A stretch of DNA of 64,000 nt from Alphaproteobacteria bacterium. GTDB lineage: Bacteria > Pseudomonadota > Alphaproteobacteria > CACIAM-22H2. The notes beneath the pieces were generated by a model. It made no database searches. It was not told the origin of the DNA and saw nothing but the letters and a program-made list of their open reading frames with translations. A program made the position numbers and the translations under genes. How positions within the stretch are numbered: position 1 is the first letter of the stretch; each line of letters opens with the position of its first letter. The DNA lies in NCBI GenBank assembly GCA_017308135.1, contig JAFKFM010000009.1, forward strand, positions 662,934 through 726,933. Direction: 5' to 3'. Below are positions 30,853 to 39,597 of the stretch, piece by piece.

Positions 30853-31667
30853 TGGCGGCCGATCCCCTGCACGACGGCGCGAACGAGCCGCAGCGCCCCG
30901 TACCCGTGCCGCGCGCCAACGGCGAAGCAGCGGAAAAGCCGCGTCTGCGCTTGGGCGGTTTCGCGCCCGGCGCGCCGCGCGCGCATTCGACGATCTACAG
31001 CCAGCTCGTCGGCTTCCTGAAATTCGCGTTGCCGGCGGTGGCGCTGGGCCTCGCCACGCTGGTGCTGATCTGGCCGCAGCTCAACCCGCTCGACCAGCGT
31101 TTCCGCCTGACGCCGGTGCAGGTCTCGATGGAAGACCTCGAGAATCTGCGCATGGTGCAGCCGCGCTATGTCGGCGTCGACGAGCGCAGCCAGCCCTACA
31201 CGATCATCGCCGAGCAGGCGACGCAGCAAAAGGGCTCGTCCGACGAGACCGGCCTCGCCCATCCGCAAGGCGATATCCAGCTGACGCAAGGCGCTTGGCT
31301 GGCGCTGACCGCCGATCGCGGCGTCTATAAACAGACGGCCAAGGAACTCGACCTCGAAGGCGGCGTGCAGATCTTCCACGATGGCGGCTACGAGATTTCG
31401 ACCGAAACCGCGATCGTCGATCTCGACAAAGGTTTCGCGTCCGGCGACACCGAAGTGCGCGGCCAAGGCCCGAACTCGACGTTGGAAGGCAAAGGCTTCC
31501 GCATCCACGATCGCGGCCAGCGCGTGGAAGTGACCGGCCCCGCGCGCGTGATGCTCTATCCCACGCCGAGCGCGCAACCGGCGGCCCCGCAAAACGCGCA
31601 AGCGCCCAAGGCGGCCGCCCCCGCCGCCAAAGCGCCGCCCCCCGCCGCCAAGGGCAATGCGCGATGA
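30852..31667 (+). CDS. lptC: LPS export ABC transporter periplasmic protein LptC
   Basis: The 271-residue protein has a cytoplasmic N-terminal tail (about 1-50), one membrane anchor (about 55-77: FLKFALPAVALGLATLVLIWP) and a periplasmic beta-jellyroll. It ends in an alanine/proline-rich tail. LptC hands LPS from LptBFG to LptA. It is longer than the E. coli protein (191 residues) because of both tails, as is common in alphaproteobacteria. It overlaps kdsD by one base and lptA by four. Confidence 0.88.
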   Translation: MAADPLHDGANEPQRPVPVPRANGEAAEKPRLRLGGFAPGAPRAHSTIYSQLVGFLKFALPAVALGLATLVLIWPQLNPLDQRFRLTPVQVSMEDLENLRMVQPRYVGVDERSQPYTIIAEQATQQKGSSDETGLAHPQGDIQLTQGAWLALTADRGVYKQTAKELDLEGGVQIFHDGGYEISTETAIVDLDKGFASGDTEVRGQGPNSTLEGKGFRIHDRGQRVEVTGPARVMLYPTPSAQPAAPQNAQAPKAAAPAAKAPPPAAKGNAR

Positions 31668-32584
31668 ACAAGGCCGCACTCCTCCTCGCCTTGGGATTAT
31701 TCGCGAGCGCGCCCGCTTTCGCGCAAACGATCAATATGGGCGGCGGCGGTTCGAGCCAGCCGATCGAGATCACCGCGCGCGACGGCATCGAATGGGATCG
31801 CGACGCGCAGCGTTACGTCGCCACCGGCGACGCCGCCGCGCGCCAGGACGGCACCACCGTCTATGCCGACAAGCTGATCGCTTGGTATCGCGCGGCCGCG
31901 ACCGGCGGCACCGAGATTTTCCGCTACGAAGCGCAAGGCAATGTGCGCATCGCCACCGAGACGCAGACCGTCTACGGCGATCGCGGCATCTACGACATCG
32001 ACAGCCAGACAATGGTGGTGACCGGCAAGCAATTGCGCTTGGTCACGCCCAACGACACGCTGACCGCGCGCGATACGCTTGAATATCATGGTGCCCGCGA
32101 CGTCGCGGTAGCGCGCGGCAACGCGATGATTGTTTCGGGCACGCGGCGCATGACCGCCGACGTGATGACCGCCTATTTCGGGCCCGCCAATCAGCCCGCG
32201 CGCCCGCAGGCCCAGCAGCGCAACCAGCGCAATCAACGCGCCCAACCGGCCGCGCAAACCTCGTCGAATTCGACCGAGAACCAGCGCCTGAAGCGCGTCG
32301 AATCCTTCGGCAACGTCCATGTCTCGACGCCGACCGAAATCGCGCGCGGCGATCGCGGCGTCTACAACATGGAAACCAGCATCGCGCAGCTCGCGGGCAA
32401 TGTACGGCTCACGCGCGGCGACAACCAGCTCGCCGGCGATTTCGCCGAGGTGAACAACAACACCGGGATTTCGCGCCTGTTGTCGCGCCCCGCGGCCGAA
32501 ACCGGCGGCGATGGGCGCGTGCGCGGGTTGTTCACGCCGCAGCAGCAAACGCAGCAAGCGCCGCGCGCGGGGGCCCGGCAATGA
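31664..32584 (+). CDS. lptA: LPS transport periplasmic protein LptA (OstA-like)
   Basis: The 306-residue protein starts with a signal peptide (MNKAALLLALGLFASAPAFAQ). Repeated OstA-type beta strands follow: PIEITARDGIEWDRDAQRYVATGDA, TVYGDRGIYDIDSQ and RGDRGVYNMETSIAQLAGNVRLTRGDNQLAGD. LptA oligomers bridge the periplasm for LPS transit. A Q/N-rich insertion (about 180-210) interrupts the fold and makes it longer than in enterobacteria. It overlaps both lptC and lptB by 4 bases. Confidence 0.9.
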   Translation: MNKAALLLALGLFASAPAFAQTINMGGGGSSQPIEITARDGIEWDRDAQRYVATGDAAARQDGTTVYADKLIAWYRAAATGGTEIFRYEAQGNVRIATETQTVYGDRGIYDIDSQTMVVTGKQLRLVTPNDTLTARDTLEYHGARDVAVARGNAMIVSGTRRMTADVMTAYFGPANQPARPQAQQRNQRNQRAQPAAQTSSNSTENQRLKRVESFGNVHVSTPTEIARGDRGVYNMETSIAQLAGNVRLTRGDNQLAGDFAEVNNNTGISRLLSRPAAETGGDGRVRGLFTPQQQTQQAPRAGARQ

Positions 32585-33348
32585 CCGCGTCTCCGGTTTC
32601 GCCCAACCTGAAAGTCGTCGCGGGCAATCCGGGCCTCGCCGCGCGCAAGCTCGGCAAGCGCTACAAGGGCCGTCCCGTCGTGCGCGACGTCAGCCTCGCG
32701 GTCCAGCGCGGCGAAGCGGTCGGGCTGCTCGGCCCCAATGGGGCGGGCAAAACCACCTGTTTCTATATGATCACGGGCCTGATCTCGCCCGATTACGGCG
32801 AGATCTCGCTCGACGGCGTGGACGTGACGGACCTGCCGATGTATCGGCGCGCGCGCCTGGGCATCGGCTACCTGCCGCAGGAAGCGTCGATCTTCCGCGG
32901 CCTGACGGTCGAGCAGAATATCCGCGCGGTGCTCGAACTCGTCGAGCCGGAGCGCGAGAAGCGCGAACAGGCGCTGACCGAACTTCTCGCCGAATTCTCG
33001 ATCAGCCATCTGCGCCGCACGCCGTCGCTCGCCTTGTCGGGCGGCGAACGCCGCCGCGTGGAGATCGCGCGGGCGCTCGCTTCGCAGCCGCATTTCGTGC
33101 TGCTGGACGAGCCGCTCGCCGGCATCGACCCGATCGCCGTGGGCGATATCCGCGATCTGGTCAGCCATCTCAAAGATCGCGGCATCGGCGTGCTGATCAC
33201 CGACCACAACGTGCGCGAAACGTTGGAGCTGGTCGACCGCGCCTACATCCTCCATGACGGCCAAGTGCTGATGGAAGGAAGCCCGCGCGAGATCGTGTCG
33301 TCGGCCGACGTGCGCCGGGTCTATCTCGGCGAGAAATTCTCGCTATGA
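32581..33348 (+). CDS. lptB: LPS export ABC transporter ATP-binding protein LptB
   Basis: The 255-residue ATPase powers LPS extraction from the inner membrane together with LptF and LptG, which are encoded elsewhere. Walker A is GPNGAGKTT, signature LSGGERRR, Walker B FVLLDEPLAGIDP and the H-loop ITDHNVRETLEL. It overlaps lptA and rpoN by ATGA. Family assignment is strong because of both sequence and gene context. Confidence 0.96.
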   Translation: MTASPVSPNLKVVAGNPGLAARKLGKRYKGRPVVRDVSLAVQRGEAVGLLGPNGAGKTTCFYMITGLISPDYGEISLDGVDVTDLPMYRRARLGIGYLPQEASIFRGLTVEQNIRAVLELVEPEREKREQALTELLAEFSISHLRRTPSLALSGGERRRVEIARALASQPHFVLLDEPLAGIDPIAVGDIRDLVSHLKDRGIGVLITDHNVRETLELVDRAYILHDGQVLMEGSPREIVSSADVRRVYLGEKFSL

Positions 33349-34886
33349 ACCGTCTCGCCCCGCGTCTCGATCTACGGCAGACGCAGCAGCTGGTGATGAC
33401 GCCCCAGCTGCAGCAGGCGATCAAACTTCTGCAGCTTTCCAATCTCGAAGTCGCGCAATTCGTCGAAGAGGAACTCGCGCAAAACCCGCTGCTCGAACGC
33501 GACGAGCCGGGTGCGGAAAGTGCCGCCCCCGACATGGAGCGCCCGCAACTCGCCGCGTCCGACGTGCCGACCGACGAGCGCCATTTGAACGGCGAAGACC
33601 GGATCGTCGACGCGATCGGCGGTGCGGCGAGCACGACCACCGAAGCGCCGCTCGACGTCGATTACGACAATTCCTACGCGCGCGGCGGCGACGAATCCGC
33701 CACCGGCGGCGAGGGTGAATTCCTAGGCGAATGGAAGGGCACCGGCGGCCGCTCGGATTTCGAGGATTCGGAATTCGGCCTCGAGCAGACGCTGCAACGG
33801 CCCAAATCGCTGCGCGAACATCTGCTCGACCAGGTCGGCGTGGATTTCGCCGATCCCGTGGACCGCGTGATCGCGGCGCGGCTGGTCGATCTGATGGAGG
33901 ATAGCGGCTACATCTCGAGCGATATCGGCGAACTCGCCGAGAAGCTCGATATCGATCTGCCGCGCGTCGAAACGGTGCTGAAGCGCTGCCAGAAATTCGA
34001 TCCGCCCGGAATCATGGCGCGCACACTCAAGGAGTGTCTCTCGCTGCAATTGGCCGAGCGCAACCGCCTCGATCCCGCGATGGCGACGTTGCTCGACCAT
34101 CTCGATCTGCTCGCCAAGCGCGACGCGGGCGCCTTGTGCCGCTTGTGCGGCGTCGATGCCGAAGACCTGACGGATATGGTCGCGGAGATACGCAGCCTCG
34201 ATCCCAAGCCCGGCCTCGCTTTCGACGGGGCCGAAGCCCAGCCCGTCGTGCCCGACGTGCTGATGCGTTTGGCCCCCGACAAAAGCTGGATCGTGGAGCT
34301 CAACCAGGACACGCTGCCGCGCGTGCTGGTCAACACGCGCTACCTCGCGCGCGTCAATGTCGGCCAGCGCACCAAGTCGGACAAGGAATTCATCGCCGAA
34401 CGTCTGCACTCGGCCAATTGGCTGGTGAAGTCGTTGCATCAGCGCGCGCAGACGATCCTCAAAGTCTCGATCGAGATCGTGCGCCAGCAGGACGCGTTCT
34501 TCCGCAATGGCGTGCGGCATTTGAAGCCGCTGGTCTTACGCGACATCGCCGAAGCGATCGACATGCACGAATCGACCGTCAGCCGTGTGACGACCAACAA
34601 GTTCATCGCCACGCCGCACGGCATCTTCGAACTCAAATATTTCTTCACCTCCGCCATCCCCGCTTCGGGCGGCGGCGAGGCGCATTCGGCCGAGGCGGTG
34701 CGCCACCGCATCAAGTCGCTGATCGACGCCGAAAAGCCCGACGAAATCCTGTCGGACGACCGCATCGTCGAGATGCTGAAAGCCGACGGGATCGATATCG
34801 CACGACGCACGGTCGCCAAATATCGCGAGGCGATGAGCATCGCGTCGTCGGTTCAGCGCCGGCGCGAAAAAACGTCGGCCTTTTAA
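33345..34886 (+). CDS. rpoN: RNA polymerase sigma-54 factor
   Basis: RpoN directs polymerase to -24/-12 promoters, with AAA+ activators, in nitrogen and other regulons. The 513-residue protein has the glutamine-rich region I (LDLRQTQQLVMTPQLQQAIKLLQLSNLE), an acidic variable region (about 50-130), a core-binding domain, a helix-turn-helix (DIAEAIDMHESTVSRVTTNK) and the RpoN box ARRTVAKYRE. It overlaps lptB by 4 bases. hpf and ptsN follow, the conserved order in Proteobacteria. Confidence 0.97.
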   Translation: MNRLAPRLDLRQTQQLVMTPQLQQAIKLLQLSNLEVAQFVEEELAQNPLLERDEPGAESAAPDMERPQLAASDVPTDERHLNGEDRIVDAIGGAASTTTEAPLDVDYDNSYARGGDESATGGEGEFLGEWKGTGGRSDFEDSEFGLEQTLQRPKSLREHLLDQVGVDFADPVDRVIAARLVDLMEDSGYISSDIGELAEKLDIDLPRVETVLKRCQKFDPPGIMARTLKECLSLQLAERNRLDPAMATLLDHLDLLAKRDAGALCRLCGVDAEDLTDMVAEIRSLDPKPGLAFDGAEAQPVVPDVLMRLAPDKSWIVELNQDTLPRVLVNTRYLARVNVGQRTKSDKEFIAERLHSANWLVKSLHQRAQTILKVSIEIVRQQDAFFRNGVRHLKPLVLRDIAEAIDMHESTVSRVTTNKFIATPHGIFELKYFFTSAIPASGGGEAHSAEAVRHRIKSLIDAEKPDEILSDDRIVEMLKADGIDIARRTVAKYREAMSIASSVQRRREKTSAF

Positions 34887-34980
34887 AGGCTTAGGCGATT
34901 TTTCTTGACCCTTGCCGGGGCGGGGCGCACGCTTCCGGCATAGGGTCGCAAGCATGTTGGTTCCAACCAGGACACCCGCC

Positions 34981-35010
34981 TTGACTTGCCCGAAGCGCCG
35001 CACCTATGGT
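34981..35010 (+). promoter_or_regulatory. Candidate promoter of hpf-ptsN
   Basis: TTGACT, an 18-base spacer and TATGGT lie about 105 bases before the hpf ATG, in the 228-base gap after rpoN. The -35 is strong and the -10 acceptable. A second TTGACC about 70 bases upstream has no matching -10. Confidence 0.5.
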
Positions 35011-35114
35011 GCGCCGCAACTCGGCCGCCGGACGGTCTTGCGCGGACCAAACCGAACCACGTCAATCGGGCTTCGCGACTTCGTTTCTTCCCGCAACCAA
35101 CCGACGGCTTCATC

Positions 35115-35732
35115 ATGCAGCTCTCCGTAAGCGGCAAACGTCTCGATGTTGGCGATTCCCTGCGCGTCCATGTCGCGTCTTCCTTGGGCACGGCGGTCGA
35201 TCGCTATTTCGGCAAGGCGATCGAAGGCAAGGTGACGTTCGAGCGCCAGCGCCATCTGTTCCGCGCGGATATCCAAGTCCATGTCACGCGGGGCATGACG
35301 CTGCAAAGCCATCACGCGGCCGCCGACGTCTACGCGGCGTTCGACGGTGCCGTGGAGCGGCTCGACAACCGCCTGCGCCGCCATAAGGGCCGCCTGTCGG
35401 ACCGCAAGCGCCGCGCCGACGGTGCTGACGGCGAAGCCGAACTCGCGGCCGAGCCCGCGCGCTACGCGGTCGTCGATCCGGAAGCCGAATCGATCGACGG
35501 CGGCACGGGTGCGGAAAACGCCGCCGCGCCGATCGTCGCGGAAATGGCGACCCATATCGCCACGCTCAGCGTGGGCGAAGCGGTGGCGCGCCTCGATCTG
35601 GGCCAGAAGCCGGTGCTGATGTTCCGCAACGGCGCCAACGGACAATTCAACGTCGTCTACCGGCGCGCCGACGGCGCGATCGGCTGGATCGACCCCGGCT
35701 CGGTGCCGCAAGCGGCACCGGCGAAGGCATAA
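35115..35732 (+). CDS. hpf: Ribosome hibernation-promoting factor, long form
   Basis: The 205-residue protein has the RaiA/HPF domain (about 1-105: MQLSVSGKRLDVGDSLRVHV, ADVYAAFDGAVERLDNRLRRHKGR). An acidic linker leads to a C-terminal dimerisation domain (about 150-200: LSVGEAVARLDLGQKPVLMFRNGANGQFNVVYRR). Long HPF dimerises 70S ribosomes into inactive 100S in stationary phase. The ATG is chosen because upstream codons belong to the promoter region. It lies between rpoN and ptsN as in many Proteobacteria. Confidence 0.93.
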   Translation: MQLSVSGKRLDVGDSLRVHVASSLGTAVDRYFGKAIEGKVTFERQRHLFRADIQVHVTRGMTLQSHHAAADVYAAFDGAVERLDNRLRRHKGRLSDRKRRADGADGEAELAAEPARYAVVDPEAESIDGGTGAENAAAPIVAEMATHIATLSVGEAVARLDLGQKPVLMFRNGANGQFNVVYRRADGAIGWIDPGSVPQAAPAKA

Positions 35733-35753
35733 GCGAAAGCGAAACGGGAAAGA

Positions 35754-36215
35754 ATGGACCTCGTCGATATCCTCGCCCCGAATGGGGTCGTCGCAAATTC
35801 GCGCGCGACCTCGAAGAAGCAAATTCTGCAGGACCTCGCCCGCAAAGCCGCCGAGCTGACGGGGGCGGAGGAGCGCGCGATCTTCGACGTGCTGCTGGAG
35901 CGCGAGCGCCTGGGCACGACGGGCGTTGGCAACGGCATCGCCATTCCGCACGGCAAGCTCGGGGGCTTGAAGCGCCTGTGGGGCGTGTTCGCGCGGCTGG
36001 AGAAGCCGGTCGATTTCGAAGCGATCGACGAACAGCCGGTCGATCTCGTTTTCCTGCTGCTCGCCCCCGAAGGCGCCGGCGCCGATCATCTCAAGGCGCT
36101 CGCCAAGGTTTCGCGCCTGCTGCGCGACCGGCGTATTTGCGAAAAACTGCGCGGCTCGGAAAAGCCCGACGCGCTCTACGCGCTGATCACCGAGCACACC
36201 GCCAACGCGGCTTGA
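35754..36215 (+). CDS. ptsN: PTS IIA-like nitrogen-regulatory protein PtsN
   Basis: The 153-residue EIIA-Ntr protein accepts phosphate from NPr on His66 in GIAIPHGKL and regulates potassium, nitrogen and stress responses by protein contact. It starts MDLVDILAPNGVVANSRATSK and covers the whole IIA domain. It lies 21 bases after hpf and is the last gene of the plus-strand run before the palindrome at 36228-36272. Confidence 0.93.
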   Translation: MDLVDILAPNGVVANSRATSKKQILQDLARKAAELTGAEERAIFDVLLERERLGTTGVGNGIAIPHGKLGGLKRLWGVFARLEKPVDFEAIDEQPVDLVFLLLAPEGAGADHLKALAKVSRLLRDRRICEKLRGSEKPDALYALITEHTANAA

Positions 36216-36227
36216 ACGAAGCCCCAA

Positions 36228-36272
36228 GGAATTCGCCTCACCCTGAGCAAGTCGAAGGGCGAGGCGAATTCC
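36228..36272. repeat. REP-like palindrome between ptsN and the lysozyme-like gene
   Basis: A perfect 12-bp inverted repeat, GGAATTCGCCTC and GAGGCGAATTCC, encloses CCCTGAGCAAGTCGAAGGG, whose ends also pair. The core CCTGAG-N5-TCGAAGG resembles a palindromic repeat scattered in many alphaproteobacterial genomes, usually between convergent genes as here. It may end transcription of both flanking genes. Only one copy is in this window. Confidence 0.65.
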
Positions 36273-36284
36273 GGGTGCGCTTTC

Positions 36285-38057
36285 TCACACCCCCTCATCC
36301 CAAAAATCGGGACCGGCGAAGCGTTCGAACAGCCGCGTGCTGCCGAACGTATCGTAAGCGCGCTTGAACGCGTCGCTGGTGACCGGGCCGACCCAGCCAT
36401 CGACCTTCAGCGGCGCGTAGCGCTGGCGATCGCCGACCATATCGCGCGCGATGTTCAACGTTTCCTGCGCGCGCGCACCGGCATCGGGCGTGACCTGACC
36501 CAGCGTCGAGGCGAGCGTGTCTTCCAAATCATCGATGCGCGATAGGCCGGTATCGAGCCCCTTGGTGTAGCGGCCGAACTGGTCGAGGGCGTAGATCCGC
36601 GCGAAGCCCTTGTCGCCGTGCTTTTCGACCGCGCGCCCGAACCCAGCCATCGTCTGCGGCCCGAGATCGCCGTCGACATCGATGCGCCCTTCGCGCCCGC
36701 CCAAGCCCCAGTGATAATCGAAGCCCGGCGGCTTGGTCGCGGCGTTGATCGCGTTCTGAAGGCCTTTGACCGCCGCGCGCGAACCATTGGTCATCGCATC
36801 GCGCCCCAGCAGCATCTGCGTCCAGATCGGCAAGCCGGTGCCGCCTGCCTGCATCACCGCATCGGCGAGCGCACCGCTATCGGGCGACCACACCTTCGGC
36901 CCGCGCGACGATCTTTCGTCGGGCATCAACGACGCCATTTCCAACAAGTTGGTGTTTTGTTCTGGTGCTGGCTGCTGAAGCAGCGACGCCAATTGCGGCA
37001 TCGCCGGTTCTGGAGCGTTCGCCGCTGGCGTGCCCGCTTCGGTCACCGCCTGCTGGGCTTTGTAAGCATCGTACTGCGCCGCATTGCCCCAGATCGGTCG
37101 CGACGTCATGTCGGGCTGCGTCGTCCAGCCGACGATGAAGCGATTCTCGTCTTCGCGCGCCGGTGCCGCCGGCGTCGCCTCGGCACTCTGCACCGGCGCA
37201 TCGGCTTCGTCGTCCGGCAGCGCCGAATGCTTCTCGGGCGTCGCCGCGTTGTCGCGCGGCACCGGAATCGGCGGCGGCGGAGGCGTTGGGTTCACCTTCG
37301 CCTTTGATCCGTCGTCGATTTTATTGTCGCGATAGAACTTGTCCATCTTCCGATCCCGGCCTTCGATGCCATTTCGATTGTTGGGATCGGCGCCATACGG
37401 CGTGTTATCGCGAATGAGCTTGCGGAACTGCTCTTTATCCATCTTCCCTTCGAGCTGGACGGTGCTTTTGCGGCCACCGATATCGATCGTGACCTTCTCA
37501 CCGGTAAATACCGACTTGATCGCCTTGTCGGCCTGATTGCCGTATTGATGGCGCATCCCAAGCATCTCGATCTGGCCTTCCCGCGAATTGCAGAAGTCCT
37601 TCGCGGCCTCCGGCGCGTCCTTGCAGAGCGCCTCCACCCCTTTGGCGTTTTCTTGGAGATGCTTGATCTCCGCCTCGCGCAGAATATTGTCCGCGCCGGG
37701 CCGCATCATAATCTTCCCTGCCCACTCCTGAGCCTTTTCGGATTTAGCGGTTAATGCTTGATCATATTTGTCCGAATTCGGATCCAACCGACTGCCATAC
37801 TTCTCCGAAAATAAGCTACGCACCTCATCGACCTTGTCCGCCGCGATAACGCCTTTATCGACCCCAAAGCGAATGAGATTTTCGCGCAACGCCGGATTTT
37901 GCCCGAGATCCATTTGGCGGGGCCCGATCGACACCCCGCTCTTTCCTTTCGGCGGGATGGCGATCGAGTCTCGGTCGCCGGTTTCCGCCATGCGGATTGC
38001 CGCATCGGCCGCCTCGATCACTCCGGGTTGCAGAGTGAATTTTTTATTCTCTGACAT
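36285..38057 (-). CDS. Lysozyme-like/peptidoglycan-binding-repeat protein (paralogue 1)
   Basis: I do not recognise a named family. The 590-residue protein has an N-terminal part (about 1-230) with Glu25 in MAETG and, 15 residues on, SGVSIGPRQMDL (40-51). This E...G-S-x-G-x-x-Q pattern is reminiscent of lysozyme-fold muramidases. A second motif EGQIEMLGMRHQYG follows near 160. A proline-rich low-complexity linker covers about 255-370. Two C-terminal repeats, VDGDLGPQTMAGF and VDGWVGPVTSDAF, resemble peptidoglycan-binding modules. There is no Sec signal or membrane helix. AGGAGA precedes the ATG by 7 bases. Its 5' half is AT-richer than neighbours. The paralogues at 39633 and 40850 share its motifs. 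The hydrolase role is inference. Confidence 0.55.
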   Translation of the reverse strand: MSENKKFTLQPGVIEAADAAIRMAETGDRDSIAIPPKGKSGVSIGPRQMDLGQNPALRENLIRFGVDKGVIAADKVDEVRSLFSEKYGSRLDPNSDKYDQALTAKSEKAQEWAGKIMMRPGADNILREAEIKHLQENAKGVEALCKDAPEAAKDFCNSREGQIEMLGMRHQYGNQADKAIKSVFTGEKVTIDIGGRKSTVQLEGKMDKEQFRKLIRDNTPYGADPNNRNGIEGRDRKMDKFYRDNKIDDGSKAKVNPTPPPPPIPVPRDNAATPEKHSALPDDEADAPVQSAEATPAAPAREDENRFIVGWTTQPDMTSRPIWGNAAQYDAYKAQQAVTEAGTPAANAPEPAMPQLASLLQQPAPEQNTNLLEMASLMPDERSSRGPKVWSPDSGALADAVMQAGGTGLPIWTQMLLGRDAMTNGSRAAVKGLQNAINAATKPPGFDYHWGLGGREGRIDVDGDLGPQTMAGFGRAVEKHGDKGFARIYALDQFGRYTKGLDTGLSRIDDLEDTLASTLGQVTPDAGARAQETLNIARDMVGDRQRYAPLKVDGWVGPVTSDAFKRAYDTFGSTRLFERFAGPDFWDEGV

Positions 38058-38133
38058 TGTGATATTCTCCTAAAACTTGGCAGCAAGGGGTTGCACCCGC
38101 CATCCGGCTGCCGTTCGGATGGGGGAATTCGAG

Positions 38134-38862
38134 GTGGCGAAGGCAAGAGAGAAAATTGTCGCTTTGGCTCTGTTGGCCGCGATGATGGTCGTTCAGCGGC
38201 CAGCATGGAGCGAAGAGATCGCGCCACTTCCACGCATAACCAGCGAACCATTGCGAACGCCCGTGATCGCCAACGGCAATGAATTCTGGACTCTCGGGAA
38301 GATGCGCGAGAGCCACATTCGGAACGACGCCGCCGACGCCGCACCGACGCTCTGCGCATTGACCCTCCGTGCTCAAACGAATGCGACCGACCCGGCGTTC
38401 GAATCGCTGGAGGTAGGGCTCGAACGTGACCCCACCGCCTCCACGAAAGAGCGGATCGTCGGCACGATGTATCTGCGCGTGCGCTTCGCCGATGCCACGA
38501 CTTGGCACGCGATGACGCCCCACGCGATCAAGGTGTGGCTCGACAAAGTGACCTCGACCGAGGGCTGGCGCGTCGAATCGCCGAACCGCGAAGGTTACGT
38601 GCGGATATCGAAACCGACGCTCGATTCGGATGAACACGAACGGGCGATTTTCGGTTTGGCGGCCGGCGACACGCTGGTGGACGTCGCCATCAAGACGAAA
38701 CCGGAAGGCGGGTGGATTCTCTACCGCGTCACGATCAACCGGGTCGGCTTTCCCACGCCGGCGGCCGATGCGATGCGCACCTGCCTGCAAGCGATGGGCA
38801 GCGAAGCGCTGACCGAAGGCGCCTACGAAGCCGAAATCCGCGACCATCGCCCGCCGAAGTGA
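38134..38862 (+). CDS. Exported protein, tandem paralogue A, unknown function
   Basis: Unrecognised family. The product, about 242 residues, begins at a GTG followed by AKAREKIVALALLAAMMVV, a signal peptide ending near PAWS. An ATG five codons upstream (38119) is the alternative; I prefer the GTG because its G-rich leader matches that of paralogue B. The mature part is likely beta-rich. It shares with B the pattern [LI]E[VL]G[LI]ER, about 8 residues, then GT[MF][YF][LF]R[VL]R[FY]xD, then G[YW][VI][RK]xS, and a cysteine near each end. It is divergent from the lysozyme-like gene, 76 bases away. A role as a periplasmic partner or inhibitor is speculation. Confidence 0.6.
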   Translation: MAKAREKIVALALLAAMMVVQRPAWSEEIAPLPRITSEPLRTPVIANGNEFWTLGKMRESHIRNDAADAAPTLCALTLRAQTNATDPAFESLEVGLERDPTASTKERIVGTMYLRVRFADATTWHAMTPHAIKVWLDKVTSTEGWRVESPNREGYVRISKPTLDSDEHERAIFGLAAGDTLVDVAIKTKPEGGWILYRVTINRVGFPTPAADAMRTCLQAMGSEALTEGAYEAEIRDHRPPK

Positions 38863-38910
38863 CGCCATGGAGCCCGAACTCCGCACTTTCCATCCGGAGG
38901 AGGCATTCGC

Positions 38911-39594
38911 GTGAATTGGATCGGCAAGGCACTTGCCGTCGCGCTGTTCGCTTGCTTCGCCGGCAGCGCCGAAGCGCAATTGGAGTGGATGGACGCGACC
39001 AATCCGCTGCGGAATCATGCGGGCGACTCGCGCGCCATCGGCATGGGCTATCCGTACATACGCACCGATGGCGACGAGATCGTGCGGGCGGCGAACTTTT
39101 CGGATGGCACGCCGCAACGCTGCACGCAATTCGCGCGCTTTGAGGTCGGAGATGGCGGCGGCCCGCAAGCAATCGAACTTGGCATCGAGCGAATTCGGCC
39201 GAAAGCGGGCGAGCCCGCGACGGGGACTTTCTTCTTCCGCCTTCGCTATCTCGACGGTCCGAATGGGAGGCCCGTCGCCATCGACAGGCCCGTCCTCGAT
39301 ATCCGCGCCGTCGGACCGACGGTCAATTGGCAGATCGCACCGATCGATCGAAACGGCTGGATCAAGGCAAGTCAGCGAATTTCCAAAATCTCCGGCGACG
39401 ACTACATCTGGTTCACGAGCGAGATTGAAGGTGGCGGCAACCGGATCGTCCTGACATTGCCGTCGGGCGAGCCTCGCGCCTATTCGGCGCGAATATCGGT
39501 ATCCGCTTGGCACTACAATATTTTTGGGCGCTGCATGTGCAAGTTGGTCGCCGACTTTCCCGCTTCGGTGAAAAAAAGATTTCCCTGCGATTGA
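38911..39594 (+). CDS. Exported protein, tandem paralogue B, unknown function
   Basis: Unrecognised family. The 227-residue product starts at GTG with a strong GGAGGAGG Shine-Dalgarno 6 bases upstream. The signal peptide is NWIGKALAVALFACFAGSAEAQ-like, cleaved near residue 23. The mature domain matches paralogue A in IELGIER-x8-GTFFFRLRY and GWIKAS, and ends with a cysteine-containing FGRCMCKL segment. It lies 48 bases after A, so they form an operon, and converges with the minus-strand lysozyme-like gene 39 bases downstream. Function unknown; the context suggests a periplasmic partner of the flanking family. Confidence 0.6.
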   Translation: MNWIGKALAVALFACFAGSAEAQLEWMDATNPLRNHAGDSRAIGMGYPYIRTDGDEIVRAANFSDGTPQRCTQFARFEVGDGGGPQAIELGIERIRPKAGEPATGTFFFRLRYLDGPNGRPVAIDRPVLDIRAVGPTVNWQIAPIDRNGWIKASQRISKISGDDYIWFTSEIEGGGNRIVLTLPSGEPRAYSARISVSAWHYNIFGRCMCKLVADFPASVKKRFPCD

Positions 39595-39597
39595 GCC

